Positions 1 to 6,715 are shown, counted from the first letter of the stretch. The stretch: DNA of 24,818 nucleotides from an uncultured Collinsella sp. (GCA_937981515.1 CALJNY010000157.1:1-24818), one strand, 5' to 3'. The notes: generated by a model not told the origin, from the letters alone. Made by a program: numbers and translations.

Positions 1-1290
1 AACATGGACATGTATCCGCTGCTCGATATGATCATCGACGACATGCCCGAGCCCGAGGTTGACGAGAATGCCCCGCTGGCCATGCAGTGCGTGACCATCG
101 ACCACTCCAACTTCGTTGGCCGCATCGGTATCGGTCGCGTGTACTCCGGCGCCATTCACCAGGGCGATCAGATTCTGGTTGTCAAGAATGACGGCTCCAG
201 CGCCACCGCTACCGTCAAGCAGCTCTTTACCTTCGACTACCTGGGCCGCACCGAGTGCCAGGAAGTCGGCGCCGGCGATATCGCCGCCGTCGTGGGTATT
301 GACCGCACCGATATCGGCGATGTCTACACCGACCCCGAGAACCCCGTCGAGCTCGAGCCCATCGAGATCGACCCGCCGACCCTGTCCATCGTCTTTGAGG
401 CTTCGACCTCCCCGCTCGTCGGCCGTGACGGCGACATCGTGGGCGCCCGTCAGCTTAAGGAGCGCCTGTTCAACGAGGCCGAGAACAACGTGACCATGAA
501 GATCGAGGAGCTCGAGGACAAGAGCGGCGTCGAGGTCTCTGGCCGCGGCATTCTGCACCTGTCCGTCCTGATGGAGTCCATGCGCCGCGAGGGCTTTGAG
601 TTCCAGGTCGGTCGTCCCCGCGTTCTGTTTAAGAAGGACGAGAACGGTAACAAGCTGGAGCCTGTCGAGCAGGCCGTCGTCGAGTGCCCGGACGAGTACT
701 CGGGCAAGGTCGTCGAGGTCTTCGGTACCTCCGGTGGCATCATGACGAGCATGGACACCTCGGGCATCGTGACCCATCTTGAGTTCAAGATCCCGACCCG
801 CGGCATCATGGGCCTTAAGAACCGCATCATGAACGTCACTCACGGCGAGGGCGTGTTCTACCACACCTTCCTGGAGTATGGCCCCTACGCCGGCGAGATC
901 GGCAACCGTCAGAACGGCGCCATGATTTCCATGACCACCGAGAAGGCCGTTGCCTACGCTCTGGGCACGCTGCAGGAGCGTGGCCAGCTGTTTGTTGAGC
1001 CGGGCACCGAGTGCTACGAGGGCATGATCGTGGGCGAGCGCAGCAAGGCCGGCGACATGGTCGTCAACATCGCCCGTACCAAGAACCTGGGCAACCAGCG
1101 TTCCTCGACCTCCGACATCTCCGTGCAGTTGGTGCCGCCTCGCACCTTCTCGCTGGAGGAGGCGCTGGAGTACATCGCCGACGACGAGCTGGTCGAGATT
1201 ACTCCCAAGAACATCCGCCTGCGCAAGCGTCTGCTTAACGCCACCGACCGCAAGAAGGCCGCCGTCCGCGCCGGTCAGGTCAACAAATAA
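1..1290 (+). CDS. typA: Ribosome-associated GTPase TypA/BipA, C-terminal part (5' end outside window)
   Basis: The reading frame is open from the first base, so the window starts inside the gene. About 429 codons remain of a protein that is normally a little over 600 residues. The N-terminal GTPase domain (P-loop, switches) is missing. The visible part corresponds to the translation-factor beta-barrel domain, the two EF-G-like alpha/beta domains and the BipA-specific C-terminal domain. Recognisable stretches include GVEVSGRGILHLSVLMESMR, the LEYGPYAG..GNRQNGAMIS segment, and the C-terminal NQRSSTSD loop followed by a DDELVEITPKNIRLRKR tail. BipA is an EF-G-like GTPase that binds 70S ribosomes and helps 50S assembly and stress or cold adaptation. 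The gene ends in TAA and is followed within 31 bases by a strong terminator, so it is the last gene of its transcript. Confidence 0.96.
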   Translation, partial: NMDMYPLLDMIIDDMPEPEVDENAPLAMQCVTIDHSNFVGRIGIGRVYSGAIHQGDQILVVKNDGSSATATVKQLFTFDYLGRTECQEVGAGDIAAVVGIDRTDIGDVYTDPENPVELEPIEIDPPTLSIVFEASTSPLVGRDGDIVGARQLKERLFNEAENNVTMKIEELEDKSGVEVSGRGILHLSVLMESMRREGFEFQVGRPRVLFKKDENGNKLEPVEQAVVECPDEYSGKVVEVFGTSGGIMTSMDTSGIVTHLEFKIPTRGIMGLKNRIMNVTHGEGVFYHTFLEYGPYAGEIGNRQNGAMISMTTEKAVAYALGTLQERGQLFVEPGTECYEGMIVGERSKAGDMVVNIARTKNLGNQRSSTSDISVQLVPPRTFSLEEALEYIADDELVEITPKNIRLRKRLLNATDRKKAAVRAGQVNK

Positions 1291-1320
1291 GCGCTGGGGC
1301 TTATAACCGCCAATAAGAAA

Positions 1321-1352
1321 GGGCGTCGACCACAATGGTCGGCGCCCTTTTT
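1321..1352 (+). terminator. Rho-independent terminator of typA
   Basis: A 12-bp stem (1321-1332 with 1336-1347, one G-T wobble) closes a 3-base loop and is followed by five T residues. It lies 30 bases after the typA stop codon. Confidence 0.9.
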
Positions 1353-1375
1353 GGTGAATGGGGTCAGGTTGCTTT

Positions 1376-1412
1376 GCACCACCACAAAGGTGCCTGGCCC
1401 TTTTGTGGTGGT
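1376..1412. repeat. Intergenic hairpin between convergent genes
   Basis: ACCACCACAAA at 1378-1388 is the exact reverse complement of 1402-1412, with about 13 bases between the arms. It sits just past the stop codon of the minus-strand gene. There is no T-tract on either strand, so it is not a classic intrinsic terminator. It may be a dispersed palindromic repeat or a 3'-end RNA stabiliser. No second copy was seen in this window. Confidence 0.55.
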
Positions 1413-1417
1413 TGCGG

Positions 1418-2563
1418 CTAGGCGGCGGGGAGTCCTGGCGTGTTGGAGGCTTGTTGGGGCTTGAGGTGGGCGTTGCGCCAGATGATTTGGATAATGTAGC
1501 CGAGCATAAAGACAAAGGCCACGCCGCTGACGAAGTCGCCGATGAGGGGAAGTCCCGTGAGGGCACCTGCGGCGATACCGCCCACGGCGGCCATGGCGTA
1601 GCGGTTCTGGTTGTGTCCGACCATGCGGGCGATTGCGCAGCCCGCAAAAGCGGTGGAGACCAGCGCGACGCCGATCACGGCGCACAAGAGGGTTCCGGCA
1701 AGCGACAGGCCAGCGATAGAGATAATCAGCAGCAGGATGGTGGGGACGACAGCAATCGTGCCCAGAAGACCGCTCACCCACAGGGGCGTGGGGCGCTGGC
1801 GGAGCATGCCGGCGGCACTGGCGGTCGCACGCGGAAAGACGAGCTCGAGCAACAGGGCGATAAAGCAGGTCGACAGGGCAGCGGCCACGACGCCGCCGAC
1901 GATATCGTTAAGGGTGGAAGTATCTTCGTTCTCGGTGCGGTCGATCTTGAGCGCGCCGACCTCGGCTCCTGCGGCGCGCTCGGGGTCCTCGGAGACGTGC
2001 GCGTTCACGGTGCCGGTAATGCGGGCGTTCTTGCCCAAGACGAGCTTATCGGCCCAAACCTCGACATCGCCGTCGACGGTGCCATCGATGGTCACGGTGT
2101 CGCCTGCGAGCGCTGCCGACTTGGCGGAGCCGCGTAGGGCAACTGTCTCGCCCATCGCGTAAAAACAGTTGGCGGTGCTACCAGTGTTGAGCACGACATG
2201 CTGACCGGCTACCGTCACGCTGCCATCGATTGCGGTTTTGGAGATATCGATGGTGCGCGCCGCCAGGCGAACGGCTCCGCCTACGGTGCAGTCGCGAATC
2301 GACAAGCTCTCGCCTGCCGCGATAATATCGCGGCCGATGGAGGTGTCGTCCAGGTTGAGGCTCTGACCGGCCCAGTACAGGTCGCCTTCGACGCCAGATG
2401 GGGTGGAGTCTTCGTCGGTCGCGAGAACGTTTCCGGCGGTATCCGTGCCGGCAAAGGCTCCGGCGGGAAGGGCAACGAGCGCCAACGCGATGAGGGCGAG
2501 TGCGAAAAAGAGGCGACCTCGCGTTTTGCGACGTTGCGTCGGCGGGAATTGATTGCAAGGCAT
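1418..2563 (-). CDS. Secreted/membrane protein with bactofilin-like beta-helix and C-terminal membrane domain
   Basis: This is a 381-residue protein whose exact function I do not know. Residues 1-38 form a signal peptide: a basic QRRKTRGR stretch, a hydrophobic run and an AFA cleavage site. Residues about 55-200 are a run of short beta repeats (DLYWAGQSLNLDD, GRDIIAAGESLSIRD, DGSVTVAGQHVVLN, DGTVDGDVEVWADKLVLG), the pattern of polymer-forming bactofilin-type right-handed beta-helices. Residues about 215-370 contain roughly five hydrophobic segments. The beta-helix should therefore lie outside the membrane, unlike classical cytoplasmic bactofilins. The start is ATG with GAAGG at 2571-2575, seven bases away. 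It is downstream of, and probably co-oriented with, the TRIC channel gene. A role in envelope organisation is possible but is inference. Confidence 0.85.
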   Translation of the reverse strand: MPCNQFPPTQRRKTRGRLFFALALIALALVALPAGAFAGTDTAGNVLATDEDSTPSGVEGDLYWAGQSLNLDDTSIGRDIIAAGESLSIRDCTVGGAVRLAARTIDISKTAIDGSVTVAGQHVVLNTGSTANCFYAMGETVALRGSAKSAALAGDTVTIDGTVDGDVEVWADKLVLGKNARITGTVNAHVSEDPERAAGAEVGALKIDRTENEDTSTLNDIVGGVVAAALSTCFIALLLELVFPRATASAAGMLRQRPTPLWVSGLLGTIAVVPTILLLIISIAGLSLAGTLLCAVIGVALVSTAFAGCAIARMVGHNQNRYAMAAVGGIAAGALTGLPLIGDFVSGVAFVFMLGYIIQIIWRNAHLKPQQASNTPGLPAA

Positions 2564-2669
2564 GGGTGGTCCTTCGTTAGGTGTTCAACATGTATCTAAC
2601 AGGGTACCCAACGCGCGGGCGCTCTAAAAGAACCTCTCGGTTGCATTTCGAAGGGTTGTGCCGTGCTGT

Positions 2670-3359
2670 CTACTTTTTGCGATGCAAGAAGCGCGCGATG
2701 TCTTCCTCGGTAGGGCTTTTGATGTCAAAGCGCAGCGAGAGCCAGCGCAGGCCCATGGTCACGACAACGCATACGACTAACGCGGCGACATTGCTCATAA
2801 TGCCGCTCATAACGAGACACACATAGCTTGCCGATCCGGCGATAGCCGCGATGGCATAAAAGTTAGTGCGTTGGAAAATGCCCGGAACCACGCCCATAAA
2901 GCCGTCGCGCAACATGCCGCCACCCACCGCGGTGAAAAAGCCCATCATGATGCATACGGCCGGCGCAAAGCCATAAACCAGTGCCTTGTCCGCTCCGGTG
3001 GCAGCGTAGATGCCGACCGAGACGATGTCGAGCAATGGGATGAGTTTCTCGGGTTTATCGACGATTGCCGGGAAGATGTAGATGATGGCCGCTGTGGCGA
3101 TGGAGAGCGGCAGCGCCATTGGCTGGTTGAGGATGTAGACGTTGCCGACCTGGAGTGTCATATCGCGCAAAAGACCGCCGCCCAGACCGCAGACCACCGC
3201 GAGCGCGACCGCGCCCACCAGGTCGAGCTTGTGTTCGCGAGCAACCAGCACACCCGAGATCGATGCAGCGACAACGGCGAACATCTCGAGCCAAAAGGGG
3301 ATAGCGACCATGGCGTCCGAGGCATGTGAGGTAACGGTTATAGCGGCGACGACGGGCAA
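2670..3359 (-). CDS. TRIC channel / UPF0126 family membrane protein (YadS/YicG-like)
   Basis: The core is six or seven hydrophobic helices made of two similar halves, each with a glycine-rich signature: CGLGGGLLRDMTL in the first and TAVGGGMLRDGFM in the second. That duplicated pattern defines the prokaryotic relatives of the trimeric intracellular cation (TRIC) channels, about 200-230 residues long. It is expected to be an inner-membrane monovalent cation channel; some relatives were annotated earlier as glycine-related transporters. I chose the TTG at 3359 because AAAGGA sits seven bases upstream. ATG at 3311 (213 residues) is the alternative and matches the family N-terminus more tightly. 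The frame stays open to 3620, but that extension runs backwards through the 81-bp hairpin repeat at 3491-3571 and is unlikely to be translated. A weak -10-like TACTAT (minus strand, 3401-3406) would place the transcript start just upstream of the TTG. Confidence 0.88.
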   Translation of the reverse strand: MPVVAAITVTSHASDAMVAIPFWLEMFAVVAASISGVLVAREHKLDLVGAVALAVVCGLGGGLLRDMTLQVGNVYILNQPMALPLSIATAAIIYIFPAIVDKPEKLIPLLDIVSVGIYAATGADKALVYGFAPAVCIMMGFFTAVGGGMLRDGFMGVVPGIFQRTNFYAIAAIAGSASYVCLVMSGIMSNVAALVVCVVVTMGLRWLSLRFDIKSPTEEDIARFLHRKK

Positions 3360-3490
3360 GATGGGGTCCTTTGAGTTACGGGTTTGGACAATGCCCGTAC
3401 ATAGTACATGTTCGGCGCCGATTGCGACCCTATTGCTCGGCAAACGGTCGGGACTGGGCGCGGGCGTGGCGCTGCTGGAATGCCAGGGAT

Positions 3491-3571
3491 CCAAAACATG
3501 TACGTCACCCTCCAAAAACGACATTTTTTGACATCTTTGGAGGCTGACGTACATGTTTGGATTGAGCTCAC
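3491..3571 (+). repeat. Left 81-bp hairpin-forming inverted repeat
   Basis: This 81-base block is repeated in inverted orientation at 4682-4762. An ungapped alignment gives 75 of 81 identical positions. The block is itself an imperfect palindrome: the first ~26 bases (with ACATGTACGTCA) pair with 3536-3560 (with TGACGTACATGT) around an AT-rich loop of about 18-20 bases. The last ~11 bases (ATTGAGCTCAC) are outside the hairpin but conserved in both copies. Together the two copies bound the nuclease-like gene. Confidence 0.9.
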
Positions 3572-3578
3572 AGCATGA

Positions 3579-3608
3579 GTGAGTTAATTTACTCACATTC
3601 GGTATATT
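3579..3608 (+). promoter_or_regulatory. Operator-like palindrome and candidate promoter of the nuclease-like gene
   Basis: GTGAGT (3579-3584) and ACTCAC (3591-3596) are perfect 6-bp inverted arms separated by TAATTT. A TATATT candidate -10 follows at 3603-3608. The palindrome would overlap the -35 position, which would suit repression or autoregulation. No good -35 consensus is present, so the promoter call is tentative. Confidence 0.4.
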
Positions 3609-3663
3609 CCCCCACTTCAACGGACATAAGAGTTGGATACCGGCTCAGAGCGAGAGGCCCTCA

Positions 3664-4671
3664 ATGGATACTCCTGTTCTCATTTCGCATAAAACCGCAT
3701 GGCTTGTCCATCATGCGCCCCAGAATTTGGTTCAGTCTCTTGCGCGGCACGACTACCAGATAGGCGTACGAGGCATCTCCACCCAGCAACGCGTTGCGCG
3801 CATACGACAGGCCCTTACCGACTGCGGCATTCCGTCCGATATGCTCAAAACTATCGATATCTCGGTTGTATTCGAATTCGAGCGAATTCGCACCAAAGGC
3901 GTCATTTGCCACATTCTTGGACAAAATCTTCCCTACGAGCATATTGACGAGTTGACGCCCGGAATCTTCATCACCGACGAAGCCTTCACCTTCGTGCTCG
4001 CTGCCGAGTGGATGGATAGGGTCGAATATCTCGAATATGGCTATGAAGTTTGCGGCGATTATCGCATGAGGCTCAATCCCGCCGACCCTTATGCCGAGCA
4101 GCCAGCCACCACCTCCAAGGATGAAATAACCGAACTGCTCGATCGGCACCCCGGCAAACCCGGTGCCACACGTGCACGGCTCGCGCTCAGGCACATCTAC
4201 GATCACTCGGCCTCGCCTATGGAGACCGCTTCGGCAATCGCCCTCTCGCTCCCAACAAGCGAAGGCGGGGTTGGCATCCGAGGTATCGAACTCAACAAAC
4301 CGCTCGAGATCCCTCAACGTCTCTGGCATTGCGCCAAAGCTCGAACACTCAAAATCGATGCGCTCGTTACCTACAAGCGCAGGGAGATCGGTATCGAATA
4401 TAAGGGCGGCTTTCACGATGAGTTCGAGCGCAAGGGGGCAGATGCGGAGCGAGAGGCCGTTCTCTCCCAAATGGGATATCGAATCGTTACGCTCACTTCG
4501 GCTCAGTTCGGTAGCCAGCTCGCCTTTCACCGCGCCATGAACAACATTCGCGAAGCACTCGGCATGCCTCGCTGTACCGACACCGGGTACCAGCGAGAGC
4601 AAAACGAACTACGCAAGGCGCTTATCCGCAACTGGAAAGGCATGCGAGACGAAGAGGCGCCTTCCGAATAG
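3664..4671 (+). CDS. Predicted PD-(D/E)XK nuclease-fold protein (DUF559/Vsr-like, AbiEi-type architecture)
   Basis: This is a 335-residue soluble protein with no signal peptide or membrane segment. The N-terminal ~135 residues resemble the middle part of actinobacterial 'AbiEi antitoxin domain plus DUF559' proteins (LTPGIFITDEAFTFVLAAEW, then EYGYEVCGDYRM). Residues ~165-285 look like a Vsr/DUF559 PD-(D/E)XK fold: E187 in SPMET, D232 in LKIDAL and E245-x-K247 in GIEYKGG would be the metal-binding and catalytic residues, followed by RKGADAEREAVLSQMGYRIV. The start ATG has AGAGG about six bases upstream. No partner toxin or antitoxin gene is adjacent; the gene stands alone. It is bounded by 81-bp hairpin inverted repeats, and it uses more A/T-ending codons than the ribosomal genes, which suggests an acquired unit. 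Nuclease activity and any defence or toxin role are inference. Confidence 0.75.
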   Translation: MDTPVLISHKTAWLVHHAPQNLVQSLARHDYQIGVRGISTQQRVARIRQALTDCGIPSDMLKTIDISVVFEFERIRTKGVICHILGQNLPYEHIDELTPGIFITDEAFTFVLAAEWMDRVEYLEYGYEVCGDYRMRLNPADPYAEQPATTSKDEITELLDRHPGKPGATRARLALRHIYDHSASPMETASAIALSLPTSEGGVGIRGIELNKPLEIPQRLWHCAKARTLKIDALVTYKRREIGIEYKGGFHDEFERKGADAEREAVLSQMGYRIVTLTSAQFGSQLAFHRAMNNIREALGMPRCTDTGYQREQNELRKALIRNWKGMRDEEAPSE

Positions 4672-4681
4672 TGCCACTCCC

Positions 4682-4762
4682 GTGAGCTCAATCCAAACGT
4701 GTACGTCAGCCTTCAAAGATATCGAAAAATGTCGGTTTTGGAGGGTGACGTACATGTTTGGG
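4682..4762 (-). repeat. Right 81-bp hairpin-forming inverted repeat
   Basis: This is the inverted partner of 3491-3571 (75/81 identical in reverse complement). It begins 10 bases after the stop codon of the nuclease-like gene. It is also internally palindromic, with ACGTGTACGTCA near one end and TGACGTACATGT near the other around an AT-rich loop. It could act as the gene's transcription terminator as well as being an element end. Confidence 0.9.
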
Positions 4763-4793
4763 GAAGCGTGGGATCGAGACGTATTTCGATAAC

Positions 4794-4820
4794 AAAAAAG
4801 CCCCCAATATTGGGAGCTTT
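4794..4820 (-). terminator. Terminator downstream of tRNA-Ser(CGA)
   Basis: Read on the minus strand, an AAGCTCCCAAT / ATTGGGGGCTT stem is followed by a run of T (plus-strand a-run 4794-4799). It lies about 12 bases past the tRNA 3' end. Confidence 0.8.
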
Positions 4821-4831
4821 CTCAACCAAAA

Positions 4832-4922
4832 TGGCGGAGGAGGAGGGATTCGAACCCTCGTGACCTTATACAGGCCAAACGGTTTTCGAGACCGCCGCAT
4901 TCAACCACTCTGCCACCCCTCC
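4832..4922 (-). tRNA. tRNA-Ser (anticodon CGA), CCA encoded
   Basis: This 91-nt gene has a long variable arm, as expected of tRNA-Ser. The acceptor strand GGAGGGG (5' end at 4922) pairs with CTCCTCC, with one G-T pair. The T arm is GAGGG TTCGAAT CCCTC. The anticodon loop CTCGAAA gives anticodon CGA (reads UCG). The 3' CCA is encoded at 4832-4834. It is the downstream member of a pair with tRNA-Ser(GGA). Confidence 0.95.
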
Positions 4923-4937
4923 GCGTGGGGTAAAAAC

Positions 4938-4967
4938 AAAGCAGGCTCGAAGGCCTGCTTTGGAATT
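4938..4967 (-). terminator. Hairpin/terminator between the two tRNA-Ser genes
   Basis: AAAGCAGGC (4938-4946) and its exact complement (4953-4961) form a 9-bp stem with a 6-base loop. Read on the minus strand it is followed by TGTTTTT. It sits after tRNA-Ser(GGA) and directly before tRNA-Ser(CGA). It can be a terminator or a processing hairpin. Confidence 0.7.
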
Positions 4968-4970
4968 AAC

Positions 4971-5061
4971 TGGCGGAGAGTCAGGGATTTGAACCCTGGA
5001 GACGCTTTTGACGCCTACACGATTTCCAATCGTGCTCCTTCGGCCACTCGGACAACTCTCC
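4971..5061 (-). tRNA. tRNA-Ser (anticodon GGA), CCA encoded
   Basis: This 91-nt gene has a long variable arm. GGAGAGT (5' end at 5061) pairs with ACTCTCC. The anticodon stem-loop CACGA TTGGAAA TCGTG gives anticodon GGA (reads UCC/UCU). The T arm contains GGTTCAAATCC. The 3' CCA is encoded at 4971-4973. Confidence 0.95.
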
Positions 5062-5077
5062 GTTAAATGCGAAAGTC

Positions 5078-5105
5078 AGTATACACGAGGAATCGCAAAG
5101 TGCAA
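5078..5105 (-). promoter_or_regulatory. Promoter of the tRNA-Ser genes
   Basis: On the minus strand there is a -35 TTGCAC (5105-5100), a 16-base spacer and a -10 TATACT (5083-5078). Transcription would start about 10 bases before the mature tRNA-Ser(GGA) 5' end. Confidence 0.7.
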
Positions 5106-5466
5106 ACAGAAAAGTTGGCATTTTTTAAAACGCTCGGCCGCGTTTGGCGTTGCAGTGGGGTTTGAGGTGCCAAAAAAACGGCTTCCGACCAGCGTGGTTG
5201 ATCAACTCAATTGTTCAAAAGGGGTATTCATAAGCGACTTGGCAATGAATTTAAAAATCTTTGGGTGGTGCTGTGGGCCACTGGTATGCATTTTGCGACC
5301 ACAGCCTTGTGCCCGTTGACCTGCGGCTTGGCTCAGCTTGTCCCCGCGGCACCGTATCTTGTCCACAAATCCGTCAAGCTCTTGGTCGGCATTTGGTTGG
5401 AATGCGCATGAAACGTGGTGCGAGCATGGGTATATGTGGAGGTCATGAGGTTGTAGCTGCATATTC
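5106..5466. other. Intergenic region without a convincing gene
   Basis: Open frames exist on both strands (for example 5211-5411 plus and 5202-5543 minus). They lack Shine-Dalgarno sites, a plausible protein composition or domain motifs. A weak inverted repeat GCTGTGG...CCACAGC lies near 5268-5306. I see no supported gene or known RNA here. Confidence 0.55.
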
Positions 5467-5495
5467 TTGCGGCCTGGGAGGTTGAAAGATATTAT
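5467..5495 (+). promoter_or_regulatory. Promoter of the rpsF-ssb-rpsR-rplI operon
   Basis: A -35 TTGCGG (5467-5472), a spacer of exactly 17 bases and a -10 TATTAT (5490-5495) are present. The predicted start near 5502 would give an untranslated leader of about 65 bases. Confidence 0.6.
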
Positions 5496-5511
5496 TACCA
5501 AGTCTTTTCCT

Positions 5512-5540
5512 GCTTCAGGCGCACCTTCACGACCTGAAGC
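5512..5540 (+). promoter_or_regulatory. Leader hairpin upstream of rpsF, possible S6:S18 autoregulatory element
   Basis: GCTTCAGG (5512-5519) pairs perfectly with CCTGAAGC (5533-5540) around a 13-base loop, between the promoter and the ribosome binding site. Ribosomal protein S6:S18 complexes bind structured rpsF leaders in several bacteria. I could not verify the diagnostic bulge motif here, so the regulatory role is inference. Confidence 0.4.
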
Positions 5541-5566
5541 CACATTTGCCCAGAGGAGGTGACAAT

Positions 5567-5860
5567 ATGAAGGCTTATGAACTGCTGTTCTTTGTTGACC
5601 CGTCGCTCGACCCCGAGACTCGTCTCGCTGTTATGAAGCGTATCGATACCACGATCGCTGAGGGCGCTGGCAAGGTCGACTCCGTTGACGAGTGGGGCAA
5701 GCGCAAGCTCGCCTACGAGATCAACGACCTCACCGATGGTGACTACACCCTCATCAACTTCCACGCAGATCCTACCCAGATCGCCGAGCTTGATCGCGTC
5801 CTGCGCATCACCGACGCTGTGGTCCGCCACATGATCGTCCGTCGCGACGACCAGGAGTAA
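5567..5860 (+). CDS. rpsF: 30S ribosomal protein S6
   Basis: The 97-residue protein begins MKAYELLFFVDPSLD, the standard S6 start, and contains VDEWGKRKLAYEINDLTDGDY, the conserved S6 core. S6 binds the 30S platform as a heterodimer with S18, whose gene lies two positions downstream. The chosen ATG at 5567 has AGGAGGT six bases upstream. An upstream in-frame TTG at 5546 lies before that site and is rejected. The gene heads the conserved rpsF-ssb-rpsR-rplI cluster. Its tail IVRRDDQE is short, without the acidic extension seen in some species. Confidence 0.98.
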   Translation: MKAYELLFFVDPSLDPETRLAVMKRIDTTIAEGAGKVDSVDEWGKRKLAYEINDLTDGDYTLINFHADPTQIAELDRVLRITDAVVRHMIVRRDDQE

Positions 5861-5908
5861 GACTGTCGTTTTGGACTGGGCTTGTGCCCCAAGAGGAAGT
5901 AGTGAGTT

Positions 5909-6361
5909 ATGAGCATCAATCGAGTGAACATCACCGGTAACCTCACCCGCGATCCCGAGCTGCGCGCCACCGCCGGCGGAACCCAGGTTCTGTCCTTTGG
6001 CGTCGCCGTGAACGATCGTCGCCGCAACGCGCAGACTGGCGAGTGGGAGGACTATCCCAACTTTGTCGACTGCACCATGTTCGGCACCCGCGCCGAGGCC
6101 GTGAGCCGTTTCCTGGCAAAGGGAAACAAGGTCGCGATCGAGGGCAAGCTGCGCTACAGCTCTTGGGAGCGCGACGGCCAGCGCCGGAGCAAGCTTGAGG
6201 TCATCGTCGATGAGATCGAGTTTATGAGCTCCCGTGGTGGCCAGGGTGGCTACGACCAGGGCGGTTACGCCCCCGCAGCTTCCGCGCCCGCAGCACGTCC
6301 TGCCGCGCCGGTGGCTACGCCGCCCGCGGTCGACGTCTACGATGAGGACATCCCGTTCTAA
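5909..6361 (+). CDS. ssb: Single-stranded DNA-binding protein SSB
   Basis: This 150-residue SSB binds single-stranded DNA in replication, recombination and repair. Residues 1-110 form the OB fold (SINRVNITGNLTRDPELRAT, then WRD-type segments such as FVDCTMFGTRAEAVSRFLAKG and VAIEGKLRYSSWE). Residues ~112-142 are a Gly/Gln/Tyr then Ala/Pro-rich linker. The protein ends in DEDIPF, the conserved acidic tip that recruits partner proteins. It lies 48 bases after rpsF and 72 bases before rpsR, in the usual order. An AGAGGAAG site precedes the ATG. Nothing unusual was seen. Confidence 0.98.
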   Translation: MSINRVNITGNLTRDPELRATAGGTQVLSFGVAVNDRRRNAQTGEWEDYPNFVDCTMFGTRAEAVSRFLAKGNKVAIEGKLRYSSWERDGQRRSKLEVIVDEIEFMSSRGGQGGYDQGGYAPAASAPAARPAAPVATPPAVDVYDEDIPF

Positions 6362-6433
6362 GGGTTGTTCACCTATTTTTGAGTGAGAGGCGGCTTCGGT
6401 TCGCCGAAGTTGCCAAATGAAAGGTATTTTGAC

Positions 6434-6700
6434 ATGGCTAATGATTTTTCTGCACGTCAGCCGCGTCGTAAGTACTGCCAGTTCTGCAAGGAGAACACTG
6501 AGTTCATCGACTATAAGGACACTCAGCTTCTCCGTAAGTACATGACCGACCGTGGCAAGATCAAGCCCCGTCGCGTCACTGGCGCTTGCACGCAGCATCA
6601 GCATGACATCGCCAACGCCATCAAGCGCGCCCGCGAGATGGCTCTCCTGCCGTACACCGTCCCCGTGGTTTCCTCTCGTGGCAACCGCGACCGCGGCTAA
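6434..6700 (+). CDS. rpsR: 30S ribosomal protein S18
   Basis: The 88-residue protein contains YCQFCKEN, then [24 protein letters not shown], the S18 signature region, and ends in a basic tail. The CxxC pair plus the later Cys and CTQHQH histidines match the zinc-binding (C+) form of S18, which matters for zinc-dependent paralogue switching in some bacteria. No second S18 gene is visible here. The ATG at 6434 has AAAGG about nine bases upstream. The frame extends upstream to 6383, but that stretch is not S18-like. Confidence 0.97.
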   Translation: MANDFSARQPRRKYCQFCKENTEFIDYKDTQLLRKYMTDRGKIKPRRVTGACTQHQHDIANAIKRAREMALLPYTVPVVSSRGNRDRG

Positions 6701-6715
6701 GAAGGGAGACGCATC

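Larger units (their letters stand above)
3360..3663. other. Divergent intergenic region between TRIC gene and nuclease-like gene
   Basis: About 300 bases lie between the two divergent starts. From left to right they hold the leader of the minus-strand TRIC gene, the left 81-bp hairpin repeat, a small operator-like palindrome and a candidate promoter for the plus-strand gene. No convincing additional gene was found. Confidence 0.6.

Noticed and set aside
3360..3620. N-terminal extension of the TRIC protein to 3620
   Set aside because: The extension is not membrane-like, runs through the 81-bp hairpin repeat, and a strong ribosome site marks the TTG at 3359.
3481..4780. Target-site duplication around the hairpin-bounded unit
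   Set aside because: GGGATC occurs on both sides, but not at equivalent distances from the repeats, so it is not a credible duplication.
5202..5543. Short open frames in the tRNA-rpsF gap, both strands
   Set aside because: No Shine-Dalgarno, no recognisable motif, and they overlap the rpsF promoter and leader hairpin.
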